DNA from: Cristatella mucedo
Lineage: Eukaryota > Bryozoa > Phylactolaemata > Cristatellidae
Direction: 5' to 3'
DNA: 64,000 nt
Assembly: GCA_009760855.2 (NCBI GenBank)
Contig: WPIO01000026.1
Coordinates: forward strand, 3,978,501 to 4,042,500
The translations under genes were made by a program, and so were the position numbers. Below the pieces are notes generated by a model. The model was given only the letters and a program-made list of their open reading frames with translations, was not told the DNA's origin and did no database searches. Shown here one piece after another: positions 1-13,252 of the stretch (positions are counted from its first letter, which is position 1; each line of letters begins with the position of its first letter).

Positions 1-387
1 GTACGGCTGGAGATGCAGTTTGCCTTTGGTCCTGGAACGTGGGCCGTGCACCAATCGATCGTGACTTTCAGGCGGCCGAGAGAAAGCTGCAGCATCGTCC
101 ACTCTCGGCCGTGGCTTTCAGGAAGTGGAGGTGGTCTCTCCAACAATGGTGGACGCATGCATGCACCGTGGCAGCTTGGGAATCTAGATAGCAGGCACCG
201 TTCTGCTCTTCTTCTATGCACTTCCTCTGCCCTCCTGCTTTGCCCTGCCTCACTGTAGGTCCTCATTGAAATGATGATCATTAGTCATTAAGATGGTTAG
301 GGCAGCGAGCAAGCATGAGAGAATGAGTGAGCCGACTGACTGGTTTCGAAATGTACTCAGCTTGGGCATATGTGTATTAACGTCGAG

Positions 388-530
388 CTGGTTTGGTCCT
401 GTGGTTAAGGTGCTTGCCCCGACGAAGGTCTGGTTGAGGTCGTGGGCTCGAACCCCGAAGGCAAATGTGAAGCGCCTGAATAGAGATTAGGTTCTCTTAG
501 GGTGCTATACAAATGAATTATATTTATTTA
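388..530 (+). repeat. tRNA-headed SINE with L2-type LINE tail
   Basis: The head looks like a tRNA-derived pol III promoter: an A-box-like stretch (TGTGGTTAAGGTGC) near 400-413 and a B-box-like stretch (GGGCTCGAACCCC) near 443-456. It runs into a tail, AGCGCCTGAATAGAGATTAG then TTCTCTTAGGGTGC, that matches the 3' ends of L2-type LINE fragments elsewhere in the window. The tail ends in ATTATATTTATTTA. A related copy lies at 28810-28945, and tail-only pieces at 4838-4910, 25955-26010 and 26225-26285. The head plus borrowed LINE tail is the usual SINE design; that a LINE supplies its retrotransposition is inference. Confidence 0.6.
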
Positions 531-814
531 ATATTCAGCCGATCTCACATAGCCAATGGACGAATGCAAAAACCAATTCGATAAGGATGCCTACTTATAC
601 AAATACTTTATAGAAGCCTTGTACCACAGGTGCACGGAGGGTACACTCGAAACAAAAGAGACTGCTTTATGCAATTAAAACTGATTTACAAACTGCCCAT
701 TTCCAGTGGATTATGGTGAATTTTAGGCCAAGTATCGCCCGGGCTTTTGACGGCCGTTGCATCAGAGCTCGTCTCTGCCAAAGCGGTGATACCGTAGTCT
801 AGTATAGGGAGACC

Positions 815-3335
815 GATGTAATGTAAAGTAATGTATCTCCGTCTGTAACTCCACAATGCCATAAATACTATGTGAGTGTTACTGGCACTCACAGCTCAAG
901 TGGCTTTCGGTATGCATTCGGTAGCCAACAGACTTCATCTCACGAAACAAAGAGAAATTTGGAAGGATAGCAGGGTCAGGAGACCAGTTGAGGTAGTGAG
1001 TAACATGGAAGTAGCAGCCCAGGACGGTTGGAAAGGATGTGCCACAGGGTGCATATGTGCAAGGGAAGAGTAGTTGTCGTTGCGTAAGAGTCGTGAAAGT
1101 GAGCTCCTCAGTCTAGTACATGTAAAGCTAAAGCTTAAGTCGCCAACGGTCTTTAAACACAAGAATTGAAAAACTAATCTATTGTCCATACAGGACCTGA
1201 GGGCACGAGAAGGCTGGAGCTGGTGCAGCAGTTCAGCTAGGCATGAAGGAGCCAATCAGTATAAGGCCTTGTGGGTCAGCATAACAGCTTCACTCTGTAT
1301 CCATTGATTAAGCGGCAGCCACCCCAACTCTTTTAGCAAAGGAGACACAAGGTCAAACTTCTGGGATTTACAAACTAGCTTTGCAGCCATATTCATAGCC
1401 GACTGCAGTGGTCTAGTGGCCTTTTTTTCTGGTCTGGAGGAGCCAAGCCGTGGCGTTTTGCAAGCCACTGTGGAAGGCAGCTCCTAATCTTAGATAGGGA
1501 TCGGACATGATGGCTAGCCGTAGAAGCAGTCGTCTGAATCAAATTTTACAGTTTAGGCAGCTGTCGAAAACGGCACCTAAATTTTGAGCACGTGGTGATG
1601 GTCGCAGAACAGCATCACTTACTAGAAGAGCAAAGTCTTCTAATCCAGCCACACGCTTAGGGTGTCCTATGAGCAGCAGTTCGGTTTTATCGTCATTTAG
1701 TTTCAAGAAATTTTCCTACATTCAGGATCGAATATCGGCAAGGCAAGTATTCAGTTTATCAGTTGCTACAACAGATTACGCCGGTTTAAATGACAAATAC
1801 AGCTGAGTATCGTCAGCATAAAAGTGATATCCTATTCAACGGGCCTTAATCACTTTCCCCAGGGGTTGAGTATAAATGGAAAACAGCAACGGACCGAGGA
1901 CGGACTGGTGAAACCTGAAAGCCACAAGACGCGGATTGAACACGATCAGATAAGTACGATTTAAACCACTCCAGTGCCTCGTCGGCCAGACCGATCGTTG
2001 TTCTCAGTCGTTCAAGTAGGACATTGTGATAAATGGTGTCAAAGGCAGCTGAGAGATCTTTCCTAGCAGAGCTAGGGCAGTGACATTCCCGTCGTTGTTG
2101 CCACATGGAATGTCATTGTTAACACGGAGGAGAGCAGTTTCAGTGGAGTGCTGCCTCTTAAACCCCGATTGAAATGTTTCTGCCATTTCATTATTTTCAA
2201 TATGTGCTACCAGCGGCTTAGCGACAATTGCTTCAAGAATATGTTCCAAATAAGAAAGACGAGAAACTGTGAGATAGTTTGCAAGGTTCCCTCTATCTAG
2301 TCCAGGCCTCTTAAGTATCGGTCTAACAATTGCCGATTTGAAAGACTTTGGTGCGAACCCTTTTTCCAAAGAAGCATTAAAAATCTCGGTTATTGCAGGG
2401 CTAAGTTGGTCTGCCAGTGAAGACCACAGAGATGATGGTATATGGCCTTCAGGAGCTTCTTTTTACTAGACCCTATTAAGTTAGCCACATCGCATGCAGT
2501 AACGTCGGAACACCTTTTAAGGATGGTCACAGGTTGTGATTACTCGGATGGGGGTTTATGGTGGCACGAATGTGCACAATTTTTCCAGTAACGAAGGCTG
2601 AAAACTTTTCGGCCGAGCCGTTAATATCTGGGTAGTTTGTTATATCTTGGTAGTTTTTCAGACCTCTCAGCATTGGCCAGTAAACTGTTTACTGTTTTAT
2701 AAATCTGTTTTGGGTCCGACTGGAGGAATTCAACTTTCTAGTAGAAAAAGAAGCCCTTACGTTTTTAAGCTTCCGGGTGTAAACTTGAAGGAAGTCTTTG
2801 AAATTGGCTAGATCTGCATCAGACCCCGATTTCTTAAAATGACGTTCAAGCCTGCGCTCAACACGGCACATTTTTTGAAGTTTTTTTTTTCTAAATGGAA
2901 AGGAATCTACACGACTCTGTACATTGGTAGAATGAAATGGGGCATGCTTGTCAAGAGCACTGCTAAGTGTCATGTTTACTACATCGGTGAGGGTAGCGAG
3001 GCTTTTGGTCGGGTCTGGGTGTAGATCAAGAAGGCTTGCATCACAAGCAGGTTTCAAAAATTTGTCAATGTCAAAGTTACGTCGCTAGATAAGTTCGACA
3101 TTACCGTGTATGTACAAGGGAGCAGGATTAGTAAACGAGACCGAACCATGATCCGATAGGGTCAACGGGCACACCACAAGGTCAGTGGGGAAGACATCAT
3201 GATTTATCACGAGATCTAGAATATAGCGACCGATGTGGGTAGCACAAAGGGTATTTAAACTGATAAGGTATTTAGTCATCCATCCTCTAAGAAGTCCCAG
3301 CTACTTCGCTGAGTAGTCACTTATCCTGGACAGGA
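815..3335 (-). mobile_element. Degenerate LINE, family B (L2/CR1-type), minus strand
   Basis: Minus-strand fragments encode, in order, the end of an apurinic endonuclease domain (near 3085-3279, with the SDHG motif), a basic linker (2689-3057), reverse transcriptase pieces (1846-2369, including DLSAAFDTI) and the region after RT (935-1468). The 3' UTR at about 815-960 carries GGAGTTACAGACGGAGATAC followed by an ACATTAC-like tail. The same 3' end recurs near 4800, 16960, 21300, 27780, 28190, 56640, 63150 and 63530. Frames are broken many times, so this is an old non-functional copy. It is truncated at the 5' end inside the endonuclease. Placement in the L2/CR1 group rests on the protein motifs and is not certain to clade. 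Confidence 0.75.
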
Positions 3336-4021
3336 TCAAATATGTTGGCTTAACTGTGGTGGCCTAAATTAAAAGCAATCTATGACCGTCCAGTGTGGCA
3401 CATCAGCTCGATAGGGCAAATTCACTAGTTTAAATCAAATCTTTAGGGTTAGCTGAAGGGAGTAGTTTTGTTTTATTTCGGTTTATTAGCTTAACAATAT
3501 CGGCCGATGTCCGTGACCACATTTTGGCATGACAAGACGTTCGATTTTTTAATCGTAGTAGCTAATCTGATGACTTGAAGGACCTGCAACATGGTGTTGT
3601 TGGTATACCAGTGATAGCCAGTGCAACGGTCACAAATGATCTTCTCCAGATGCTCGGTCCGTATGAATGGAATGGAGCAGCAAAGAGCCAACAGCGTCGC
3701 GTCATGCGACCCTCGAAGACCTCCGAAGGTGCTGCTGCGGCCGGATGAAACTTGACCAGCACACGATTCGGACTGGACACGATTGGGTAGGCTTGATTCG
3801 GACTATGCCAGAGCCTCTTTAGCTAGATCGGTTCCTATTTTTAGTAGCTCATGCAGGATCATGTGGGCTGTTGGTATGGAATGCTGGTGATTGATCAGAT
3901 AAGATATTGGCAGGGACATTACTGTCATAGAATTGTTGCTAATTTCAAATGCAGTGTATATTCAGGCATACGCACACTCACAAATACATATACATACATA
4001 GAGGCATATATGTATACTATT

Positions 4022-4335
4022 TATAATAATAATAATAATAATAACATATGTATAGCGCCCTCAGAGTACTGAATCTTTTTCTAGGCACTCTACTGATGCT
4101 GTATAGAAACCATTACCAAATAATTGGTGTTAACGTCCGCAAGCAGCAGGCACAGGTTAAACACGCATGTGCAGCCGAAGGACGAATCATAAAAACTCAC
4201 TAAATGCTGTAATGAAAAGGTGCATTTTAAGCTTCTTTTTAAATGTTATGTCCGGGCACATTGTGACCGGAAGCAAATTCCAGGCTTTGGGAGCATACGA
4301 ACTAAAGGTGCGGTAGTTCAACGATTAGTGCAGGC
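4022..4335 (-). mobile_element. LINE family A 3' fragment
   Basis: An ATA/TAA microsatellite tail at 4022-4045 is followed on the plus strand by GCGCCCTCAGAGTACTGAAT and later by the conserved block CAGGCTTTGGGAGCATACGA near 4280. The same order occurs at 7240-7605, 10995-11400 and, in inverse orientation, in the long copy at 35246-36212. This is therefore a minus-strand 3' end of LINE family A, with a (TAA)n tail typical of L2-type elements. It abuts a plus-strand family B fragment at 4345, so one inserted next to or into the other. Confidence 0.7.
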
Positions 4336-4344
4336 AACCCACAT

Positions 4345-4835
4345 AGAGCAAAGCTCTTCTTACACTGACCCACAAGGCCCGCTACGGCTGAGCTCTTCGA
4401 TACCTAGCTGAACTTTCAGCCTCCTCGTGCCTTCCGGTCCTGTATGGCCAATAAGCTGGCTGTTCCATTCCTCTGCTTGCAGACCATTGGTGACCGCAGC
4501 TTTAGCTTTGCAGGTCCCAGACTGTGGAATTCACTTCCTCCAGACGCTTACCCAACGACAGCTACTCTCCTGGTGCCGACTGTGGCACATCCTTTCCAGC
4601 CGTCCCGAGCTGCTACTTACATGCTACGCATTACCTCAACTGCTCTCCTGACTCTAGCCATGCCTCTATGCTATGCTATGTATGCTTCTCACTTTCTCTT
4701 TGTTGCGTGAGATGAAGTCTGTAGGCTACCGAATGCGTACCGAAAGCCGCTCAGGCTGTGCGTGCGCTATACAAAACTCTCCTTCGTAACTCTCACAGAG
4801 TGTTTGTGGAGTTACAGACGGAGATGCACTGTATT
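4345..4835 (+). mobile_element. LINE family B 3' end, plus strand
   Basis: Broken plus-strand reading frames near 4427-4715 encode the last part of a LINE ORF2. They match the C-terminal pieces of the copies at 16945-18150 and 18850-21310. After the coding part come CCGAAAGCCGCTCAGGCTGT and TGTGGAGTTACAGACGGAGA, the family B 3' UTR. The copy is heavily 5'-truncated. An L2-type tail fragment follows at 4838-4910. Confidence 0.7.
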
Positions 4836-4837
4836 GC

Positions 4838-4910
4838 TTTTGTGAAGCACCAGAATAGAGATTTAGTTCTCTTAGGGAGCTATACACATGAATAATATAT
4901 TATATATAAG
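4838..4910 (+). repeat. L2-type tail fragment (SINE or LINE 3' end)
   Basis: The sequence GAAGCACCAGAATAGAGATT followed by AGTTCTCTTAGGGAGCTATA closely matches the tail of the SINE at 388-530. No tRNA-like head remains in front of it; family B LINE sequence takes its place. Confidence 0.5.
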
Positions 4911-7235
4911 GACTTGGTGATCAATGGTATCAAAAGCTGCCCAGAGATCCAGCAGGACTGGCAGAGAGACTCTACCCACGCCAAGTCAGTATTCCGTAGA
5001 ATGTCTATACACTGGCCGTAGTGGCGACTCGCTGGAATGAATAGCTCTAAAACACGAGGCTGGCACTTACTAGCTTGGTTGAGGTTTTGATACAAGTGTT
5101 TAGCTGGCACCTCAGCACTCGCTCGCTCCAGTACTTTTGACGGGAATGGCAATAGGGAGACTGGCCCGAAGTGGCTTAATCTCAGCTGGTCTAGTTTCGA
5201 CTTCTGTGTACGTGGCCTGATAATAGCTTCTTTGAAAACTGCTGCTGGATACTGTCACCACTGGCACATTACGGTTTGAGGGACTCAGTGCAAAAGCTTC
5301 AATGAACAGCTGCTTCGAGAGGACTGCAAACGTTTTAAAATTCGGCTAAAAATGAGCGGTGGTGGCTATTCCACTACTACTAGCTGTATTTGGCCGCGGG
5401 TTCTGAAAGAAATATATAATCTTCGGCTACGTTTTTGCAGTCTGTCAGTTTCCGCCAGCTCGTGGTCAGGTCAGAGCAAACAACTCTAGGACGTCGTCAA
5501 GAACGATGTTGTATAGTATTAGTGGTTTATTGCAAACGAAACCCGATTTCAATATGCACATTTTGAGAGTGACCCTTGGTTGTAGAGGGCTTGATGACTG
5601 TTAACTTTAGAGTTCCGGGTAGTGCAAGCTTTTTGAAACACTGCAAGAAGTACTGAGAGAGGCATGCTTCGTATCAGCGTTAGTTCTTAGTTCAGCTCTA
5701 AGTGATAGAATTTCTGCCAGCGCTGTCAGCAGCTGAATGGCATCAGTTGGGTGCAAGTAGCCTGTAGCACGAAGCTTGAAACTAGGGTGGCAGTAGTTGA
5801 GCTGTCAATTGGCTAATTGGTGGACGCGACTTCGATTCCTATTTCGTTCGTCAGAAGTACAGATCTTGACCATTGTTTGATATACTGTGGAAGAACACAA
5901 TGCTTGCAGCCTGTGAGCACTGGGCTGAGACCTAGCGAGGGCTTTCAGACTGCCTACACAGCCGCAAGCTCACGACCAGTGGATGGGCAGACGATGACTC
6001 GGCAGTCCTGCCCAAATCCATGCATTGGAGGCATCCATGGGTACATCAATCTACCACAAACTGTCTCCAGCTGTCGGGCGGGTTCGGAACGAACAATGGC
6101 CCGACAGTGTGAAAAACAACGCATGCATGGAATATAAGGGTTGACGGAGGAGTAGAAGGGGGGAGGGAGAGAGCCCTCGACGCCGGCAGCCGTCTAGTGT
6201 GTGTAGACTGGGCTCGGCTGGCGTTACGTGAAATAAAGGTTTTGGTGTTGGAGCCAGCAGACTTGTTGCTCGGTCGCGCTACCCAGCCTGACGACAGGTC
6301 GTGCGGAGGGCTGTCACATATACCTGCAGAGATTCGCCAACACAATGCATCTAATTACATTACAATTACGGCAACTTTCATGGTATCATTTTTTGGCAAT
6401 TACCCTTGTGTTATATAAAATGGTTGCTCAGCTTCATTATTACGGTCGGTGTTTAGGTGAAAACCCAGGTGATGTCGTCTAGGATTATGGTTAGCAGCTG
6501 AGCCTGTGTTTAAGCTAGTTGTTCCTGGCCAACTTAAACATATTAAATTATTTACTTTGCAATGCTACCTGTGGCGTATTTGGCAACAAGCAGCTGCTTC
6601 TCGTGTCTTTTTGTAACTCCAATGTAGCTTAGGCTTTCAGTGTCCGTGTCACTTTTGCATTCATCATTCCTCACTTGTCACGCTGTCGCAAGGGCAGCTC
6701 TTCAGCATCAGCAGCTCGAATCCACTTAGGTGAATCGCCTTCATAGCCCAAACCACAAATGCTTGCACTCATGATGGCAAGCTATTGGAAATCGTGAAAG
6801 CTGCAAAATGAAATGAGCTGCATTTTTGTTTGGTGCCAAATTCACCAAACCAGCAAACATTAACGGGACTCTGCAGCTGCAGACTGCAGGAGGCAGCCCG
6901 GCGGTATCGGGTGCCTCGTTCTCATGCATGCCAGCGAATGTCGCATCTGTTGAAGATATTTAAAGCTTTCCGTGACTCGTAAGCGCGACGAAAGAGTGGG
7001 CATCTTAATGCGATTCGCCGCGGATAGCGTCAGGAGTCGGTAATCCTACCGTCTAAAGAAAAAAACACGATAGAAAAGAATGCAGATCGCACGGTGTGCA
7101 CCAACTGAACGGTTTCTGTCCGAGTCTCAGGTCGCAACGGGCGTCGTCACGGGCTCCCTCGCCGTGTTCATCGCAGCCAAGCAAAAGCCAGCCAATCTGG
7201 CGTCATGAAGTGAGGCAGCGCTTGGTAGAGATTTA
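4911..7235. other. No recognisable gene; unassigned DNA
   Basis: I see only short unconvincing reading frames on both strands, with no domain, conserved motif or repeat shared with the rest of the window. It may contain old transposon debris, regulatory DNA or introns of a gene whose exons I cannot identify. Confidence 0.5.
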
Positions 7236-7239
7236 CAGA

Positions 7240-7605
7240 ATATATAATGATAATGCACTTGATAAAGCGCCCTCAGAGAACTTAATCTCTTTCTAGGTGC
7301 TGTACATTTTCTGCAAAGGGAAATGCAATTGAATGGTAAGTAAAATCAAGCTTGAAAAACAAACAAAATGAATAATATGGTTAGGGGTGACATGCACAGG
7401 GTCAGCATGCAAATGTGGTTAGTCGCAGCTTGCACGGTGTCAGCACGCATATGCACATGAAGGACGAATCACGGGGACCCACTAAATGCTGTCCTAAATA
7501 GGTGTGTTTTTAAGTTCCTTTTAAATGTGGTCAGGTCAGGGGAAGTTCTGACGCAGGTCGGGAGGAAGTTCCAGGCTTTGGGAGCATACGAACTAAAATA
7601 CAGTA
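7240..7605 (-). mobile_element. LINE family A 3' fragment
   Basis: It begins with a degraded ATAATGATAATG tail and AAGCGCCCTCAGAGAACTTA, then carries the family A 3' UTR (GTAAGTAAAATCAAGCTTGA, GGTTAGGGGTGACATGCACA) and ends in the block CAGGCTTTGGGAGCATACGA. These segments match, inverted, the 3' part of the LINE at 35246-36212 very closely, so this copy is relatively young. Confidence 0.75.
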
Positions 7606-8049
7606 TATGCACTATGCTGCCTTCGCTGGCCGCTCTTTGCTGAAGCGACGGAGCAGTTTAGTCAGGCTTTGCAGCAGACAATTGACTGCGGCTTAAAGCC
7701 TGGGCACCAAGGCAGGCATAGTGCACTTTGAACCAGAATAAGTGAGTCCAAGTTTTTTATTCCGTTGCTCGCAGCCGCTCACCAGCACCCAGTCGAGTGG
7801 CAAATTCATTTCCAGCTTGGGGTGCCGTGTCCTACGACGCAAGTGTTTAAATCTTAAGAAATGACAAGGCCTAGATAGGTGGAGCTGTTGAGTGATGTGC
7901 ATCTAATTGTCACGTGCAATGTGCTCGAGCTATACTTGTCTCCGCCCGAGACCACGACTGCTCGGATAGTCATTCTAGCGGAGCTACGCTGCATTCCGCC
8001 CGGTAAGATGGCAATCACTCTGTCAGCTCTTTCTGGACACACACAGAGA

Positions 8050-8050
<1 letters not shown>

Positions 8051-8093
<43 letters not shown>
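8051..8093. repeat. (CGG)n trinucleotide microsatellite
   Basis: Fourteen uninterrupted GGC/CGG units. Apparent polyglycine or polyalanine reading frames across it (7879-8199 plus, 8023-8268 minus) are products of the repeat and are not called as genes. Confidence 0.9.
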
Positions 8094-8414
8094 GGCTGTT
8101 TATAAAAGCAGCGTGGGAAACGTGACTAGGCGGTTCTTCGTAGGTACTGCCCAGGTACTTAAAAATGGTTGCAGATGCTGCTGCAACCAAAGAAGCTGAG
8201 GAGAGTAGCTGTAATCGCGTAAGCATGCAAGTCACGGATCGTGGGCCACGGAGCCGAGCTGAGAGCACGAAGAGCGGCTGCTAGCGGCTGCAAGGTGCTC
8301 GGACCGCTAGGAAGCAGCCGAGCTGAGAGCCAGCCTATGCTCTGCTGGGCTGCTGCGGCAGTCGACTGGCCGCAAGTTGCGGGTCTCAGCTCTCAGGCCA
8401 CCTGCGGCCCGAAA

Positions 8415-8566
8415 CCCCGCAGAGCCCACGGTGTAAGGTGCTCAATCTTCTCGACCGAGGTCGCTGGTTCGAAGTCAGCGTGCGATCGATTGTTGCCAAC
8501 TGCAAGCGGCGGTGATAGCCGTCAAGACTCTTCTGCCGCCGCACAAAGGAGGCTTTCAATCCGCTA
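8415..8566 (+). repeat. Old copy of the tRNA-derived SINE found inside the Maverick
   Basis: It shares with the SINEs at 34381-34546 and 37988-38152 a B-box-like GGTTCGAAGTC at 8466-8476, the block AACTGCAAGCGGCGGTGATA, GCCGTCAAGACTCTTCTG and a 3' end near CTTTCAATCCGCTA. It is more diverged than the two copies inside the Maverick, so the family was active over a long period. Confidence 0.65.
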
Positions 8567-8769
8567 ATAATAACAATGATATTCTTACTACGCTGTCGTT
8601 CTCGTTGTGCCAACCGAAGCACTGTTGTCGATAAGAAGGCGGCTAAAATGTCTATCAATGAGGACACGTCCAGGTACTCGCTGCTGATTATTGTACACCT
8701 ACTTGGTGCCGTCCTGCAGCAGATAGATGCATGGTGGCATGCAGAGACCTACGGTGGTCCTTTTACTCC

Positions 8770-10440
8770 CAGGCTTTGAACAGCAGCAAAAGGAGCAAAG
8801 CCAATTTTGATCGCGAGCTGCTGGCCACTTATGAGGCAGCTGCCAAATTTCGTTTTGTAAACAGGGAAGCAGCAAGGCAGGCTCAAGCGCAGTGATCGTA
8901 AGCCACTGATTTATGCTATTTGTTCAGCCTCCTTTGGTTTCGCGAACCACCAGCTCAGACACCTATTCTTTGCAGCCGAATTTATTTCGGACTTACCTTA
9001 GGCTGGTAGCCCGCTAAATGCCCAGGCCGACAGGCACAGCGTTAGCAAAACCTGCCGTTGGGGCATAGCCACTCTGTTTCTCTCTCATCCGGAGGGACCT
9101 CGTCGCCCCCTGCGTGCACTCGCCCTCTCCAACAAGTCGACTGACTTCTCACGGTAGTCATAGCTAGGGTACTCGGATTTCCTCGTCCTGACCCCATGAG
9201 GACACGTCCTGGCCCCAGTGCTCATGGGCCCGGACAAGCTCCGAAATGGCTGCGACCTTTCCCCAGGGTCATCTACTCCTTCACACGTTGATGACCCAGC
9301 TTTTACATGACTCGTTTTCGACCCCACGCACGGCCTCTCGCACCAGGGCGTTCTTATCGTCAGGAATCTCCTCTACGCCTCTCGCTACGCTTAGCAGGGC
9401 ATGGTCAAAGGCTTGCTACCCGTGAGGCCCGGCTTACCAGCACAGCCAGAGCTTGAAAGTCTCTCGGTACACTGCCACAGCCCTGCCGTTACCTTCCAGA
9501 CCGTCGACCAACGCTTCGAGCGGTGCTTATGAATAAAGTCAGGCCATCACCCAGTGTCGATGGCTTTTGGGACTCTCTCATCTTCGTGGACCGCTTCGAA
9601 TGGTGGCCGAACGCCATCTTTTAAACGGGAAGAATTGTGCTCAGGCTTTCTTGGGTGATTGGATTTCCCTGTTTCAGAGCCCCAGCAGTTGTCACCAGCG
9701 ATCACACAGCCCTATTCGGTTCCTCTTCGTGAGCCGGCCTCATAAAGCTCTCGGCTGCCTGAGCATTAGGACTACGTCAATACTTCCTGATGTGAACGTG
9801 GAACATTCACACCGGCAGTTTAAGGCTGCTATTCGGGCTTCTCGGATCGAACGCGTTGGCAACTGCTGCTTGCCACGATCGTACTAGGCCTTTCGGAATG
9901 CAGCGAAAGAAGATATGAGCTACGCGTTTGCTCAGATGGTAAACGGCTCTACATCGGGGCGTCTCCTAAGCGAATTTTTTGCCTCTGCCATCACTGTTGT
10001 CGACGCAGAGTTGGACCCTGGCTCCTTTGCCAACCGCTAGTGGTTTGGATGTGCTCACTTCCCAACTCGGCCTGGTGCTCCCATTCGAGCACTAGGTTTT
10101 TGTCAGCAAACGTGTGCTCGCCCGTCTGGAAAATTCATCGCTGTCGACCGACATCGCTAGAGGCAATCGGGACAGTGTGGCTATGAAGGCCAACTGAAGC
10201 AGCGGGCATGCCTCGATGGCTCATGCCTTCAGCTCACATCGCCAACATGGCTCAGACCTCCAATATGGCTGGCCTTCATCGTCTCTCCGATGACGTCGTC
10301 AAGCCTTTAAGGCAGACTCGTCCGCAGGCCTGCCAGCCTAATCTCTGTCAGTTGCCGCTCCGCTTGTCGCTTTTCATTTTATGCAGTCGCTCGCTTGCAG
10401 CGATCCAGGTGGAGGGAGGCGTTTCGGCCACTGAAGACTA
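8770..10440 (+). pseudogene. Ty3/mdg4-type LTR retrotransposon pol remnant
   Basis: Broken plus-strand frames show the order RNase H then integrase, as in Ty3-type pol. RNase H: NFDRELLATYEAAAKFRF near 8800-8850, SDRKPLIYA near 8893, and LRHLFF near 8955. Integrase core: FVDRFEWWP near 9585, VVTSDHTALFGS near 9690-9725, and RTTSILP followed by HRQFKAA near 9770-9830, matching the usual end of the catalytic core. Family knowledge: these elements copy through RNA and insert with a DDE integrase. Multiple stops and frameshifts show it is dead. I could not find LTRs, protease or reverse transcriptase. The tail to about 10440 is C-rich and poorly coding. Confidence 0.65.
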
Positions 10441-10884
10441 GATTGTGTTGGGAAATGTACCATCGTTCCATCTCGCCCCATAATCTTTTTTATCTCTATA
10501 ACCAAAGTTGCTGCCTCCCGTACGCGAGAGTGAAGCCTCTTCGAGACGGTGAATGTGAGATTATCTTTGTATATTATCTTTATTATTATCCTTGTTATAA
10601 GTTATCCTTATTGCCAGGGGTAAGGTAATTGAGCGTCACTGCCCAGTGCCTGTTTTCGATTATCGGTGCGCGCAATTATTGATTACCCACTGCAAATGGA
10701 AGTGATTGATGCCATGACTCTTCTGACCGCTATTTAAGTGAATATGTTAAATCAGTTAACTCTAACATTTGTATACCGCTGGATGTTCTAACGAATGGTT
10801 CGTGCCATTTATACTGACCCCAAGTACATTCGCTATTAAAGTCGAGCATATTCTCATTCCACTTTACGCTGCCCGGCAATCTGC

Positions 10885-12460
10885 CATAATAATAATAAAA
10901 ATAATAATACACTTGATAAAGTACCCTCAGAGAACTCAATCACTGTCTAGACTTTTTACATTTGTTGCAAAGAAATCACGATCAAATGGTTAATAATAAT
11001 AATGATAATAATAATAGTACATTCGATAAAAAAGCACCGTCGGAGAACTAAATCTCTTTCTCGGCGCTTTACAACTGCTGAAAGGAAGCGTGATCGAATG
11101 GTTAGTGGTACTGTGCTCAATAAACAACAAGAATAACAGAACGCAAATTATTAAATTATTTGAGGGTTGCGTTCTAATTTGGTTAGATGTGACGTGCACT
11201 GGGTCGCCATGCAAGTATGGTTAGTGGCAGCATGCTCAGTGTCAGTATGCACAAGCACGTGAAGGTCGAATCGCGGTGACCCACTACATTTTTAGATAGA
11301 TAGGCACATTTTTAGTTTCTTTTTAGGTGTGGTAAAGTCAAGAAATATCGTGACGCAAGTCGGGAGTGAGTTTCAGGTTTTGGGAGCATACGAACTAAAG
11401 GCGCGGTCTGCAAAAGATTTGTGGTTTGAACTAGGTATGGGTAAACAATAAGATTTCGGAAAGCGAGTGGTTCGATGCTTAGACAGGCGGGGCAGTAGGT
11501 CTGATAGGTAAGTTGGAGCCAAAGTATGAAGGGACCGAAAAGTGAGTGACGGTACCCTAGAGTCTACCCGTTGCTTGACTGGTAGCCAGTGCAGGTCGGT
11601 GAGAAGTGGTTGATGCGGCCATGGCGAGGCTCACGATAGATATGCCAACTGCAGAGTTTCTCACCAGCTGTAAGCGCCTGATTGCACAGGCCGGCAGACC
11701 AGCAAGCAGTGAGTTGCAGAAGTCAAGACGAGATGTCACAAATTTTATGGACCAAATAAGATATGATATTCCTGTTTGAACAAGCCTGATTTGTATCAAT
11801 GTTACATAGCTAAAAGTAGGCAGACTTGATCGTGGAACTGATGTGGTCGTCTAACTAAAGGTCACTTTGGAACATGACACCTAGGCTTCGTGCAGATTCA
11901 GCAGGATATATGCTGGAGGAGCCGAATGTGAGCATTAGCCTTTCCAATTTCTGAATTAAACTTGGCTTGCCCATAAATAGTAAGTTGGTTTGATCATCAT
12001 TTAATTTAAGAAAGTCTGCTGCCATCCATGTGCGGATGTCATCAATACATGCAGCAAGGGAGTTGAGAGAAGGCGAGATGCTCAAAGGCTGGGAGGGATC
12101 GAAGAAAAGATAAAACAGAGTGTCATCCGCATAGAAGTGAAAGCCTAGATTGTGCTTGGCAATCGCATCGGCAAAAGGAAGAGTATAAGCCGTGAACAGA
12201 ACGGGACCGAGCACAGAGCGCTGAGGTACCCCATATTTCAGAAGGTCCACGGATGATCTGTGTCCATTCGCATCAATACTCTGGAGTCTCCCACTGAGAT
12301 AGGACCTGAAACACTGCAATGCAGTGCCAGTGATGCCCAGGCGAGATGTGAGGCCTTGTATCTGGACGTTCACAGGTGTCACCACAGTGCATGTTAGTGC
12401 TCAGGTGAACCTGCTATTTGGCAGAATCTGAGCCCGGTGCTTATTCAAGGCCTTGGCTGT
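10885..12460 (-). mobile_element. LINE family A with reverse transcriptase fragment, minus strand
   Basis: A 176-residue minus-strand ORF (12385-11855) covers the RT palm: VPQRSVLGPVLF, then the catalytic FYADDTLF, then DLRTW-like and NLLFMGKPSLIQKLERL. A second piece (11799-11557) covers the post-RT region with VTSRLDFCNSLLAGLPA. The 3' UTR continues to a (TAATAATGA)n tail near 10995. A second tail with AAAGTACCCTCAGAGAACTC at about 10885-10990 means that two 3' ends lie in tandem. It matches the family A copy inside the Maverick at 35246-36212. The 5' end is truncated before the RT N-terminus. Confidence 0.8.
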
Positions 12461-12803
12461 CACAGGAATCTAGCTAGGTGCCATCAAGCAGCCAAGTAGG
12501 CTCTAGGCTTACTGGCTCTTGCAGTTTCCGACCCGCCGTAAAAAGTTCTTTCGATCTGAAGATTAAGCTTCAATGAGCCACCAGTATCAAGTCACTTCTG
12601 CCAACGAGTGGCCGATTTAATTGTCACCAAGTGTCTTCCATCGAAAGGCTATTAATAAATAATTTTTTGTCAAGCGAAAACAAGGCGGTGGCGCGATGAG
12701 GTTGATACTGCTTAGGCTGTTGACCACCAGGGATAAAGGAACTATAGTCATAAAAAAGTTAAGATCTGCAAATAAACGAAAAAATGGGTGTTCCTATTTC
12801 CCT

Positions 12804-13252
<449 letters not shown>

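Noticed and set aside
8023-8268. Polyalanine protein on the minus strand
   Set aside because: It is a product of the CGG microsatellite without flanking domain.
9085-9327. Minus-strand ORF within the Ty3 remnant
   Set aside because: The plus strand at this place continues RNase H to integrase homology; the minus frame is a shadow.
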